62,517 nucleotides of DNA from an uncultured Neomegalonema sp. (lineage in GTDB: Bacteria > Pseudomonadota > Alphaproteobacteria > Rhodobacterales > Rhodobacteraceae): positions 1-62,517 of the forward strand of contig CALKIZ010000052.1 in NCBI GenBank assembly GCA_937995735.1. Direction: 5' to 3'. The notes under the pieces are model-generated. The model worked only from the letters and a program-made list of their open reading frames with translations. It had not been told where the DNA came from and made no database searches. This document shows, piece by piece, positions 26,604 to 34,671 of this stretch. The position numbers were made by a program, and so were the translations under genes. Every line of letters starts with the position of its first letter. The stretch's first letter is position 1.

Positions 26604-28013
26604 GTGATTACGACGCTTTATTGGGTCCGAAAAGACTTCAGATTATCGGACAATCCTGCGCTGATGGCAGCGATCAGTGATGGCGGCGAACCTGTAATTC
26701 CCGTGTGTATCTTGGATGAAGTTGTTGAGACATATGGCGCCGCCCCCAAATGGCGTTGGGGCGAAGCCGTAAGACAGTTTTCCGGTACATTAGAAGGCAT
26801 CGGCTCGAAACTCGTCCTGCGGCGCGGTGATGCGCTTGAAACCCTGCGTGCACTTGTTGCGGAAACGGGAGCGACTCGCGTGGTTTGGGGACGGCAATAT
26901 GACCGAGCCGCCAAAGCGCGCGATACTGAGGTGAAAGCCGCATTAAAGAGCGACTCGGTTGATGCAATGTCCGTTCGCAATCATCTTTTGTTCGAGCCTT
27001 GGAATATTGAGACAAAAACGGGCGGGCCTTACCGCGTCTATACGCCGTTCAAAAATGCCTGCCTCGCACGCGATATACACGACGCCGGTATGCCCGCACC
27101 AACGCAGATCCCCTCTCCTGATACATGGCCGAAGTCAGATGAATTGAGCGATTGGAATTTAAGCGCCGCAATGAATCGCGGGGCGGAGATTGTCGCACAT
27201 TATTCTGCGATTGGAGAGCAAGCGGCTCTTAAGCGGCTCGATACGTTCACCGCAAAGGTCTCTGATTACGTCACAGCCCGTGATGTTCCGGCGGTTGTGG
27301 GAACGTCGCGGCTATCTGAAAACCTCGCATGGGGCGAAATATCACCGCTCACGATATGGAAAGCGATCACGGCTTCCTCCGAAGGACAAAGCAAAGGTGC
27401 GCAGGTCTATCTATCAGAGATACTGTGGCGCGAGTTCGCTTATCATTTGATGCATCATTACCCTGACATTATCGATTCAAATTGGCGGGATGAATGGGAC
27501 GCCTTCCCGTGGCGTAGCGACAATGAAGATGCCGAACATTGGCGACGAGGCATGACAGGGATTCCGTTTGTCGATGCGGCCATGCGAGAACTTTATACAA
27601 CGGGCACAATGCACAACCGTTTACGGATGCTGACCGCGAGCCTTTTGACCAAACACCTGATGACGCATTGGCGTGTGGGAGAACAATGGTTTGCAGAGTG
27701 CCTAACCGATTGGGACCCGGCATCTAATGCGATGGGTTGGCAATGGGCTGCAGGGTCTGGGCCTGACGCCTCGCCGTTCTTCCGAATTTTCAATCCTGAA
27801 ACACAAATGAATAAATTCGATCCGAAAAATGTTTATGTCTCAAATTGGATTGCCGAAGTGTCGGAGCGAAAATCAAAAGATGCTCAAAATTTTTATGCGG
27901 CCATCCCGCGTGGCTGGAACATGAATCCTGATCAAAATTATCCAAAAGCGCTTGTTGATCTAAAGGCCGGACGTGAGCGCGCCCTTGCTGCCTACAAGGA
28001 TATGCGGTCATGA
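26604..28013 (+). CDS. phr: Deoxyribodipyrimidine photolyase
   Basis: A 469-residue DNA photolyase that repairs cyclobutane pyrimidine dimers with blue light. The N-terminal antenna-binding Rossmann domain has TLYWVRKDFRLSDNPAL. The C-terminal FAD domain contains WREFAYHLMHHYPD near residue 275, the DAAMRELYTTGTMHNRLRM region near 325, and WQWAAGSGPDASPFFRIFNP near 378 (the active-site and FAD-binding signature). The start is GTG with GAGGGAAG 8 bases upstream. Its end overlaps the next gene by ATGA. The operon composition recalls singlet-oxygen-responsive RpoE/ChrR regulons. Confidence 0.95.
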   Translation: MITTLYWVRKDFRLSDNPALMAAISDGGEPVIPVCILDEVVETYGAAPKWRWGEAVRQFSGTLEGIGSKLVLRRGDALETLRALVAETGATRVVWGRQYDRAAKARDTEVKAALKSDSVDAMSVRNHLLFEPWNIETKTGGPYRVYTPFKNACLARDIHDAGMPAPTQIPSPDTWPKSDELSDWNLSAAMNRGAEIVAHYSAIGEQAALKRLDTFTAKVSDYVTARDVPAVVGTSRLSENLAWGEISPLTIWKAITASSEGQSKGAQVYLSEILWREFAYHLMHHYPDIIDSNWRDEWDAFPWRSDNEDAEHWRRGMTGIPFVDAAMRELYTTGTMHNRLRMLTASLLTKHLMTHWRVGEQWFAECLTDWDPASNAMGWQWAAGSGPDASPFFRIFNPETQMNKFDPKNVYVSNWIAEVSERKSKDAQNFYAAIPRGWNMNPDQNYPKALVDLKAGRERALAAYKDMRS

Positions 28014-29323
28014 AAATTGCGATTATTGGCGCTGGGATATCCGGTATCGGCGCAGCCCTTGCGCTTAAAGACGATCACGACGTAACCGTTTTCGAGAAAC
28101 AATCGCGGGCCGGCGGCCATGCTAATACTGCCGTCATCAAGTATCCTCTTGATAACGGACAATCCAAAGACATTGCCGTTGATACCGGTTTCATCGTTTA
28201 TAATCGTAAGACTTATCCGAACCTCTGCGGTCTATTCGATCATCTTTCGGTGAAAACCGAATGGTCAGATATGTCCTTGGGGTTTTCGATTGATAGCGCG
28301 AAAATCGAATGGGCTTGCGACAATATCAATAAGGTATTCGCGCAGCGCCGGAATCTTCTCCGCCCATCCTTTATTCGAATGGCCCGGCAGGTTTTGAAGT
28401 TCAATGATGAGGCCCTGAACGAGTTAAATAATGGCATCGACGGCGATATTAGCATCGGTGATTGGCTGGATGCGCGTGGATATACTGAAGAGTTTAAGCG
28501 CTGGTATTTATACCCGATGGCTGGAGCGATTTGGTCAACCCGTAGCACCGCGATTGCGGATTTCTCCGCCCGAGCATTGTTTGGGTTTTATGAAAATCAC
28601 GAGTTGTTCGCGGGCCTCGGCGGTGCGGTGCAGTGGCGGACTGTAACCGGCGGATCGCAGCAATACGTCAACAAAGCATTGGCCGCGCTGGGTGATCGTG
28701 TTGTGCTCGGCAGTCAAGTCGCCACTGTTGAGGACGGCGGGCGGGTAACGTTTGTTGACGGTTCAGAACACGTTTTCGATCAGGTTATTCTCGCCACGCA
28801 TTCTGATGAAGCATTAGCGCTACGCGGCGATGCCGATGAAGAAACCCGTAACTTGCTTTCGGCAATTCGTTACGCGCCCAACCGCGCTTTCCTTCATAGG
28901 GATGCGTCCTTGATGCCGCACAACAAACGTACATGGTCTAGCTGGAACGCCCTGACCGGAGGAGACTCGGAAAGCAAAGGGGCGAGCCTTACTTATTGGA
29001 TGAACCGTTTGCAAAATATTGACAGAGCGACACCATTATTCGTGACGTTAAATCCTGTTCGTGAACCGGACCCGGAACTGACTTTCCTATCGGTCGATTA
29101 TGCTCATCCTCAATATGATGCCGCCGCTTTTGCAGCGCAGGAAGCATTTGATGCCGTGCAGGGGCGTGGAAATATCTGGTATGCAGGCGCATGGCTTGGG
29201 TATGGATTTCATGAAGATGGATTGCGTGTCGGTGTGCGGGTGGCCAATGCGCTAGGGTCTCGGCCTGCTTGGGTCAAAGATGTAGGCGCTTCTTTCGCCG
29301 GTGCTCAGTTGGCAGCGGAGTGA
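28010..29323 (+). CDS. FAD-dependent amine-oxidase-like protein (COG2907 type)
   Basis: A 437-residue flavoprotein. The FAD Rossmann motif GAGISGIGAALAL is at residue 7, then EKQSRAGGHANTAVI. VDTGFIVYNRKTYPNL, near residue 65, is typical of the COG2907 group that accompanies DUF1365 and cyclopropane-synthase genes. The C-terminal segment with GIWYAGAWLGYGFHEDG-like residues near 400 closes the FAD site. The reaction is unknown, and a role in modifying membrane acyl chains is suspected from context. It overlaps both neighbours (ATGA before, GTGA after). Confidence 0.9.
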   Translation: MKIAIIGAGISGIGAALALKDDHDVTVFEKQSRAGGHANTAVIKYPLDNGQSKDIAVDTGFIVYNRKTYPNLCGLFDHLSVKTEWSDMSLGFSIDSAKIEWACDNINKVFAQRRNLLRPSFIRMARQVLKFNDEALNELNNGIDGDISIGDWLDARGYTEEFKRWYLYPMAGAIWSTRSTAIADFSARALFGFYENHELFAGLGGAVQWRTVTGGSQQYVNKALAALGDRVVLGSQVATVEDGGRVTFVDGSEHVFDQVILATHSDEALALRGDADEETRNLLSAIRYAPNRAFLHRDASLMPHNKRTWSSWNALTGGDSESKGASLTYWMNRLQNIDRATPLFVTLNPVREPDPELTFLSVDYAHPQYDAAAFAAQEAFDAVQGRGNIWYAGAWLGYGFHEDGLRVGVRVANALGSRPAWVKDVGASFAGAQLAAE

Positions 29324-30180
29324 GTAAGGCATTCGGCATACAACAATACCCGGTGTTGTCGCCGGCGCTTTTCCGTGCGCGTGTTATGCATCTACGTATT
29401 CTTCCGAAGCGTGAGAGAACGCATCAATTCCGATATTCGGTGTTTCGGATTTGGATTAATATTGATAACATAACCGAGACACTTAGGCAGTTTTGGACTG
29501 TGGGTCACAACAGATTCAATTTTTACGGATTCTATGAGCGCGATCACGGACCGCGCGACGGCTCTAATCTGCGTCCTTGGGTCGAAACATTGCTTGCACG
29601 AGAAGGTGTGGAAACGCCTGAGACAATTATGCTCTATTGCTTCCCAAGGATGCTCGGATACGAGTTCAATCCATTGGCAATGTATTGTGCATTTGATGCG
29701 GCTGGCATGATGACTGGCGTTGTCTATCAAGTGCGAAATACAGACGGCGATCTAAGCCCTTATGTCGTCAATCTCGTGCGTGATGGGTCTCGGCATGGCG
29801 CTGATAAGAATTTCTATGTCTCGCCCTTCATTGATGGCGATCAGCGTTATGCCTTTACTTTGACAACGGCGCTCAATCGATTGAGTTTAAAAATTCGCGT
29901 CGATGGCCGCGATGGTCTGACAATGATTGCCAGTGAAAATGCAGAGGCTGAAGCATTGGGCAATCGGGCGCTTTTGTCGCTTTTGCTGTTCCAGCCATTT
30001 ATGACGTTAAAGATCACTGCTGGCATCTATTTCGAAGCGGTTCGATTGCGCTTCAAGGGCGCAAAATTCTACAAACATCCCGGCAATGATGGTCGTTATT
30101 CTCATGAAGATAACGGTCACAATACCAACAGCGCAGAAACCCTTTCCGCGCGCTGCAATGAAGTTCGAGAAACATTATGA
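29320..30180 (+). CDS. DUF1365 family protein
   Basis: A 286-residue protein matching DUF1365 (COG3496): VMHLRILPKRERTHQFRYSVF at about residue 20, the GHNRFNFYGFYERDHGPRDG block near 65, and MLGYEFNPLAMYCAFD near 107. The function is unknown. It nearly always neighbours cyclopropane-fatty-acid synthase and a COG2907 flavoprotein. The GTG at 29320 overlaps the preceding stop as GTGA and is preferred to an ATG at 29269, which would overlap the upstream gene by 55 bases. It ends in ATGA shared with cfa. Confidence 0.9.
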   Translation: MSKAFGIQQYPVLSPALFRARVMHLRILPKRERTHQFRYSVFRIWINIDNITETLRQFWTVGHNRFNFYGFYERDHGPRDGSNLRPWVETLLAREGVETPETIMLYCFPRMLGYEFNPLAMYCAFDAAGMMTGVVYQVRNTDGDLSPYVVNLVRDGSRHGADKNFYVSPFIDGDQRYAFTLTTALNRLSLKIRVDGRDGLTMIASENAEAEALGNRALLSLLLFQPFMTLKITAGIYFEAVRLRFKGAKFYKHPGNDGRYSHEDNGHNTNSAETLSARCNEVRETL

Positions 30181-31400
30181 TCCAACAAACTCAAACAATC
30201 ACTGATCTGAACTCTGCGGGGAAACTGCCGCGTTGGTTCCATACTGTTTTCAGTACGATCAACTGTCTCGAACGAGGCCGAATTGAAATAACCTTACCTG
30301 ATGGTCGGACCTTTATCGCGCAAGGCCAAGAAGATGGCCCGGTTGGGGTTGTGAATTGCCACAACAACAAAACCTGGGGCCGAACTATTCGTGATGGCGC
30401 TGATATTGGATTTGCCGAGGCTTATGTCGACGGCTGGTGGTCTTCGCCGGACCTTCATGCGGTGCTCGACGTGTCGCTTCTGAACAATGAAGAGATGGCG
30501 CGCAATCTGACGATGACACCTGTGGCGCGCCTTGTCGAAGGTATGCGTCACTTCATGCGGCGCAACACGAAGAAAGGGTCGCGCAAAAACATCCATGCGC
30601 ATTACGATCTCGGAAATGCGTTCTATGAGTTATGGCTAGACCGTAGCATGACATATTCTTCCGGTCTTTATACGCGCCCCGGCGATTCATTGGAGATGGC
30701 GCAATATAACAAATATGCGGCGCTGTGCGATAATCTCGGCTTGGCGCAAGATCAGACCGTACTGGAGATTGGATGCGGATGGGGTGGCTTTGCAGAATAT
30801 GCGGCCAAGCATCGCGGCGTTAAAGTCACCGGCCTAACAATCTCTCAAGAACAGCATGATTACGCCAAGAAGCGCATTTTCGAAGCCGGGCTGAATGAGC
30901 GTGTAGACATCGTGATGCGCGACTATCGCGACGAACAATCAACATATGATCGGGTTGCGTCGATTGAAATGTTTGAAGCCGTAGGCGAGAAATTCTGGCC
31001 TGTGTTTTTCAACTCCCTTCGTGATCGTCTACATCCCGACGGCGTTGCATCAATGCAAGTTATTACGATTGCTGATCGGTTATTTGAGGGGTATCGCGGC
31101 AAAGTCGACTTTGTTCAAAAGCATATCTTCCCCGGTGGCATGTTGCCTTCACAAAGTGCGCTCAAAAATCAGACTTCTAAAGCCGGATTAAGCTGGGCAG
31201 GGTCGCAAGAATTTGGCCAGAGTTACTCAACAACTCTGCGAAAATGGTCGGAAGACTTTAACAAACGTTGGGATGAAATTGAACCGCTCGGGTTTGATGA
31301 ACCATTCCGTAGAAAGTGGAATTTCTATCTTGCAAGCTGCGCAGCTTGTTTTCTCGCCGGTACAACCGATGTCACGCAATTAACGTTAAAGAAGGCATAA
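30177..31400 (+). CDS. cfa: Cyclopropane-fatty-acyl-phospholipid synthase
   Basis: A 407-residue SAM-dependent enzyme that adds a methylene bridge to unsaturated acyl chains of membrane lipids. The N-terminal domain contains GFAEAYVDGWW. Next come HYDLGNAFYELWLDRSMTYSSG (residues 141-162, family signature) and the SAM motif VLEIGCGWGGFAEYAA near 197. IEMFEAVGEKFW near 264 and a C-terminal active-site region follow. The length is normal. It is the last gene of the four-gene overlapping unit. In Rhodobacter the same set is induced by singlet oxygen, and the products would protect or remodel membranes. Confidence 0.94.
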   Translation: MIQQTQTITDLNSAGKLPRWFHTVFSTINCLERGRIEITLPDGRTFIAQGQEDGPVGVVNCHNNKTWGRTIRDGADIGFAEAYVDGWWSSPDLHAVLDVSLLNNEEMARNLTMTPVARLVEGMRHFMRRNTKKGSRKNIHAHYDLGNAFYELWLDRSMTYSSGLYTRPGDSLEMAQYNKYAALCDNLGLAQDQTVLEIGCGWGGFAEYAAKHRGVKVTGLTISQEQHDYAKKRIFEAGLNERVDIVMRDYRDEQSTYDRVASIEMFEAVGEKFWPVFFNSLRDRLHPDGVASMQVITIADRLFEGYRGKVDFVQKHIFPGGMLPSQSALKNQTSKAGLSWAGSQEFGQSYSTTLRKWSEDFNKRWDEIEPLGFDEPFRRKWNFYLASCAACFLAGTTDVTQLTLKKA

Positions 31401-31479
31401 AAGTCCCTGTCTTCTATGCCTCCGAAACATCGTGCGGGTTTAATCTCATCAACGAAGCTTCAGAAATAATCGCAGCTCT

Positions 31480-32457
31480 TTATGGGATCAGAACAGTTGA
31501 GCCTGTCGTCTCCCGCGCATGTAAAGCGCGGTGGGCTTCGGCGGCTTCTGCCAAAGAATAAGTCTGATTGACCGCAACTTTGATCGTGCCGTCCGCGATC
31601 AGACCGAACAGAGCAGAGGCCCCCTCGTCCAATTCTTCGCGGGTAACGATGTAGTTGAACAAAGAAGGCCGCGTCGCGAACAGACCGCCACGGGAAGCGA
31701 TATCCTTGATCGAGAAATTCTCAATCGCACCGGATGCATTTCCGAACGTCACAAACATACCAAGGCGGCGTAGACAATCCAGCGATCCCGGATACGTCGC
31801 TTGACCCACGCCGTCATAAACGACATGGCATTTTTCGCCGCCGGTCAAATGCTCGACTGCACCAACAAAATCGCCATCTTTGTAATCAATCACATGCGTA
31901 TAGCCATGCGCGAGCGCGAGCTTGCACTTCTCTTCGCCGCCCGCCGTTCCGATGGCCGTCGCACCGATATGCTTGAGCCATTGCCCCACAATCAGACCAA
32001 CACCGCCAGCCGCCGCTTGGAACAGGACGGTGTGTTCAGGCTTTACCGCGAATGTGCGAGTCAGCAGATAATGCGCTGTCAGCCCTTTCAGGATAGACGC
32101 CGCCGCAACCTCATCGCTCACGCCCTCAGGGATGTGCATCATTCTATCGGCAGGCACGATCCGGTGACTGGCATAAGCACCAATCGGCAAAGTATAACCA
32201 ACCCGATCACCTTCAGCAAAACCGGAAACGCCCTCGCCCACCGCTTCTACGATCCCGACAGCCTCACCGCCCGGAACAGGTTCCGCATTCGGTGGCCAAG
32301 GGTAAAGCCCGCTCCGAAAATACGTATCGAGGTAGTTCAAACCAACCGCAGTATGACGCAGCCGCAGCTCTCCCTTACCCGGAGCACCGACCTCAACCTC
32401 TTCACGCTTGAGAACCTCAGGGCCACCAGTGCCGTCAGCGATAATGCGATATGCCAT
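31480..32457 (-). CDS. NADPH:quinone oxidoreductase (Qor/MDR family)
   Basis: A 325-residue zinc-free medium-chain reductase. The N-terminal GroES-like fold has LNYLDTYFRSGLYPWP. The quinone-oxidoreductase signature DRVGYTLPIGAYASHR is near residue 103. The NADPH Rossmann motif VLFQAAAGGVGLIVGQWLK is near 143, and AIGTAGGEEKCKLA binds the phosphate. The family reduces quinones by one electron or acts on enones. AAGGAA precedes the ATG. It follows the methyltransferase gene 11 bases downstream, so it is probably the third gene of that unit. Confidence 0.93.
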   Translation of the reverse strand: MAYRIIADGTGGPEVLKREEVEVGAPGKGELRLRHTAVGLNYLDTYFRSGLYPWPPNAEPVPGGEAVGIVEAVGEGVSGFAEGDRVGYTLPIGAYASHRIVPADRMMHIPEGVSDEVAAASILKGLTAHYLLTRTFAVKPEHTVLFQAAAGGVGLIVGQWLKHIGATAIGTAGGEEKCKLALAHGYTHVIDYKDGDFVGAVEHLTGGEKCHVVYDGVGQATYPGSLDCLRRLGMFVTFGNASGAIENFSIKDIASRGGLFATRPSLFNYIVTREELDEGASALFGLIADGTIKVAVNQTYSLAEAAEAHRALHARETTGSTVLIP

Positions 32458-32468
32458 GTCGTTGTTCC

Positions 32469-33701
32469 TTAAAGCCCGCGCCGGGCGCTGAAGCGTAGCA
32501 GGTTATAATTATTGAGTGGTTGGTAAAGGGTCTGAAACTTTGCCCCAAAAGACTTCGAGTCCCAGCCCAGCATTTGCGCAATCTCATTCAAGTCGCGCTT
32601 ACCGTCCATCGCCGTCACAAGCCCGGCCAAATCTTGCGGCAATTTTCGTTGGATTGGTAGACCATCAATGTTGAAGGCAATACGGCCCTTATCCCAAATT
32701 GACTGCGCGAGCGCTGCCGCCTTAGCGCCGATAATATTAGGAACCGCCGCGCCATGCACGCTCGCAACACGGCCCTCGCCTGTTCCTTTAGGCACAGCAT
32801 AGAAAACATGAGCCTTGATATTTCCTGCAAGCCGCTCTGCAAGTCCAGCCGCCTCACGCGGCGATAACTTTGCCGCTCGCTGGCGCAGTTCCTCATCAGC
32901 GATAAGAATTTGCGGATTGTATTGGCCGGGCATCACAAAGCTGACCATCTCCAACCCTGCCCCGTCGAGCAAGTCATAGACACCATCGACATCGTAAGCA
33001 CGATCATGGGCTTGGAACAGCAGATCGAATACCCCCGCTTCCCCTCCGGCCAAGTATTCTTGCGCAAACGGATTACGGGCGAGGCAACTTGTATGCGGCA
33101 ATCCACTCAGCAAACGCTGAGCCAGCGAAACCTGTTGTGACGGAGTGTCATCTCCGCCCAGTGACCGCAGGGCCTCTCGTAACTCATAGACACCGGCACG
33201 GCCATAAGGCGCATGAACCATCGCACCCAAACCGCCACCGGGTGCTAAAGCTTTGGCCAATGCAGCCGCACCCGCATCCGGGTCGGCCAAACGGTTCAAC
33301 ACCCCGCTACAATCAATGTAATCAAACGACCCAAGCTGCGAAGCCGTCAGCACATCGCCCTTGTGATAGGTCGCTGTAAGACCCCGCACCGCCATCCGAG
33401 CCTCGGCGATCTTTCGACAAGCCTCTGATAGATCAAGGTAATGCAAATCAACATTCGCCCCCCAATCCGCGAAAACCTGAGCCATCATGACAAGCGCATC
33501 GCCCGTCCCACCACCCGCAACAAGAATACGAGTCGGCTCTGTCCAATCGCGTTGACCGCCAAAGATGAAATGGTCAACCTCTAAGGGATGACTTGGCGAA
33601 CAAATAGTCAGCCGTTCCAACTCCTTCGCAGGATCACGCTCTGGACATGGATAACCTACATACTGCTTTGGGGCCGCGTCGGGTTCTGCTTCAATGCTCA
33701 C
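32469..33701 (-). CDS. SAM-dependent methyltransferase with C-terminal winged-helix-like tail
   Basis: A 410-residue protein. The central class I methyltransferase fold has the SAM loop RILVAGGGTGDALV (about residues 58-71) and motifs DLHYLDLS and FDYIDCSGVLNRL. The long C-terminal region (from about 300) ends with LAGLVTAMDGKRDLNEIAQML, which resembles a PqqD-like or small winged-helix module. The substrate is unknown and may be a protein or peptide. The start is GTG, overlapping the aminotransferase stop as GTGA. Coupling to a D-amino-acid-transaminase-like gene is notable. Confidence 0.82.
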   Translation of the reverse strand: MSIEAEPDAAPKQYVGYPCPERDPAKELERLTICSPSHPLEVDHFIFGGQRDWTEPTRILVAGGGTGDALVMMAQVFADWGANVDLHYLDLSEACRKIAEARMAVRGLTATYHKGDVLTASQLGSFDYIDCSGVLNRLADPDAGAAALAKALAPGGGLGAMVHAPYGRAGVYELREALRSLGGDDTPSQQVSLAQRLLSGLPHTSCLARNPFAQEYLAGGEAGVFDLLFQAHDRAYDVDGVYDLLDGAGLEMVSFVMPGQYNPQILIADEELRQRAAKLSPREAAGLAERLAGNIKAHVFYAVPKGTGEGRVASVHGAAVPNIIGAKAAALAQSIWDKGRIAFNIDGLPIQRKLPQDLAGLVTAMDGKRDLNEIAQMLGWDSKSFGAKFQTLYQPLNNYNLLRFSARRGL

Positions 33702-34549
33702 GCTGCGTCTCTCGCCAACGCGATATATCTTTCACGCAGTTTCCGAGTGATCGGGCCGGGTACACCTTGACTGATTGTTTTTCCATCAATCGAAACAACG
33801 GGCATCACAAAACTCGACGCACTGGTTGAGAACGCCTCCGCTGCGCTTTGTGCCTCTTCGATGGTAAAGGGACGTTGTTCGACGGTCAGGCCCTCGGTTT
33901 CGGCAATCTCCAGTACCACACGGCGCGTGATACCGTGCAGGATCGAATTGGAAAGTTGCCGGGTTACAATCGCGCCATCCGTCGTAATGATGAAAGCGTT
34001 ATTGGACGATCCCTCCGTGATGAAGCCATCTTCGACCATCCAAGCATCATCAGCACCTTGAATCGCAGCTTCCTGCTTGACAATGGATTGAGCCAATAAT
34101 TGCGTCGTTTTAATATCACGGCGCGCCCATCTTAGGTCTTGCATCGTGACAACAGAAATCCCGCTTTTCGATTTACCAGTAACCGCAACGGATTTTTCCT
34201 GAGTGAACATCACGAGGCTCGGCTTTTCTTCTGCCGGAAACACAAAATCCCGATCCGCCGCGCCCCTGCTGACTTGAAGGTACACCATCCCCTCAGTGAC
34301 CTTGTTCCGCGTCACCAACTCTTCCATCAGCGCCGGAATATCAGCAACAGGCACGGGCGATCCCATTTTCAACTCACCGAGCGAGCGTTTCAGCCGTTCC
34401 ATGTGGGCAAGGTTATCCACGAGCTTGCCGTCAAGCACGGTAGAGACTTCATAAACCGCATCTGCAAATAAAAATCCCCGATCAAAGACCGAAATCTTTG
34501 CGTCTTCTTCGGCAACAAAAGCGCCATTAACATAGACTGTGCGGCTCAT
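33698..34549 (-). CDS. Class IV aminotransferase (D-amino-acid transaminase-like)
   Basis: A 283-residue PLP enzyme of fold type IV. FDRGFLFADAVYEV is near residue 22. The PLP-Lys is in DIKTTQLLAQSIVKQEA near residue 145, and EGSSNNAFII near 178 and ITRRVVLEIAE near 205 are family signatures. D-alanine transaminase, BCAT and ADC lyase share this fold. The D-amino-acid assignment rests on overall similarity and is not proven. GGGGAGAGG lies before the ATG. It heads a minus-strand unit with the methyltransferase and quinone reductase genes and is divergent from parE. Confidence 0.88.
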   Translation of the reverse strand: MSRTVYVNGAFVAEEDAKISVFDRGFLFADAVYEVSTVLDGKLVDNLAHMERLKRSLGELKMGSPVPVADIPALMEELVTRNKVTEGMVYLQVSRGAADRDFVFPAEEKPSLVMFTQEKSVAVTGKSKSGISVVTMQDLRWARRDIKTTQLLAQSIVKQEAAIQGADDAWMVEDGFITEGSSNNAFIITTDGAIVTRQLSNSILHGITRRVVLEIAETEGLTVEQRPFTIEEAQSAAEAFSTSASSFVMPVVSIDGKTISQGVPGPITRKLRERYIALARDAA

Positions 34550-34671
34550 CAGCCTCTCCCCTAAAATTACCTATCGGCTGTATCCCCGCGCGACAGGCTT
34601 TTCAAGCCGTAGGATTTCCGGTATCCCATCCCCTGCGTCTAAAAACACAACAAGAACGCGAAGGCTTGAGC

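Noticed and set aside
31801-32472. 223-codon plus-strand frame opposite the quinone oxidoreductase
   Set aside because: Antisense to a clear gene, with an Arg/His-rich composition typical of a shadow frame.
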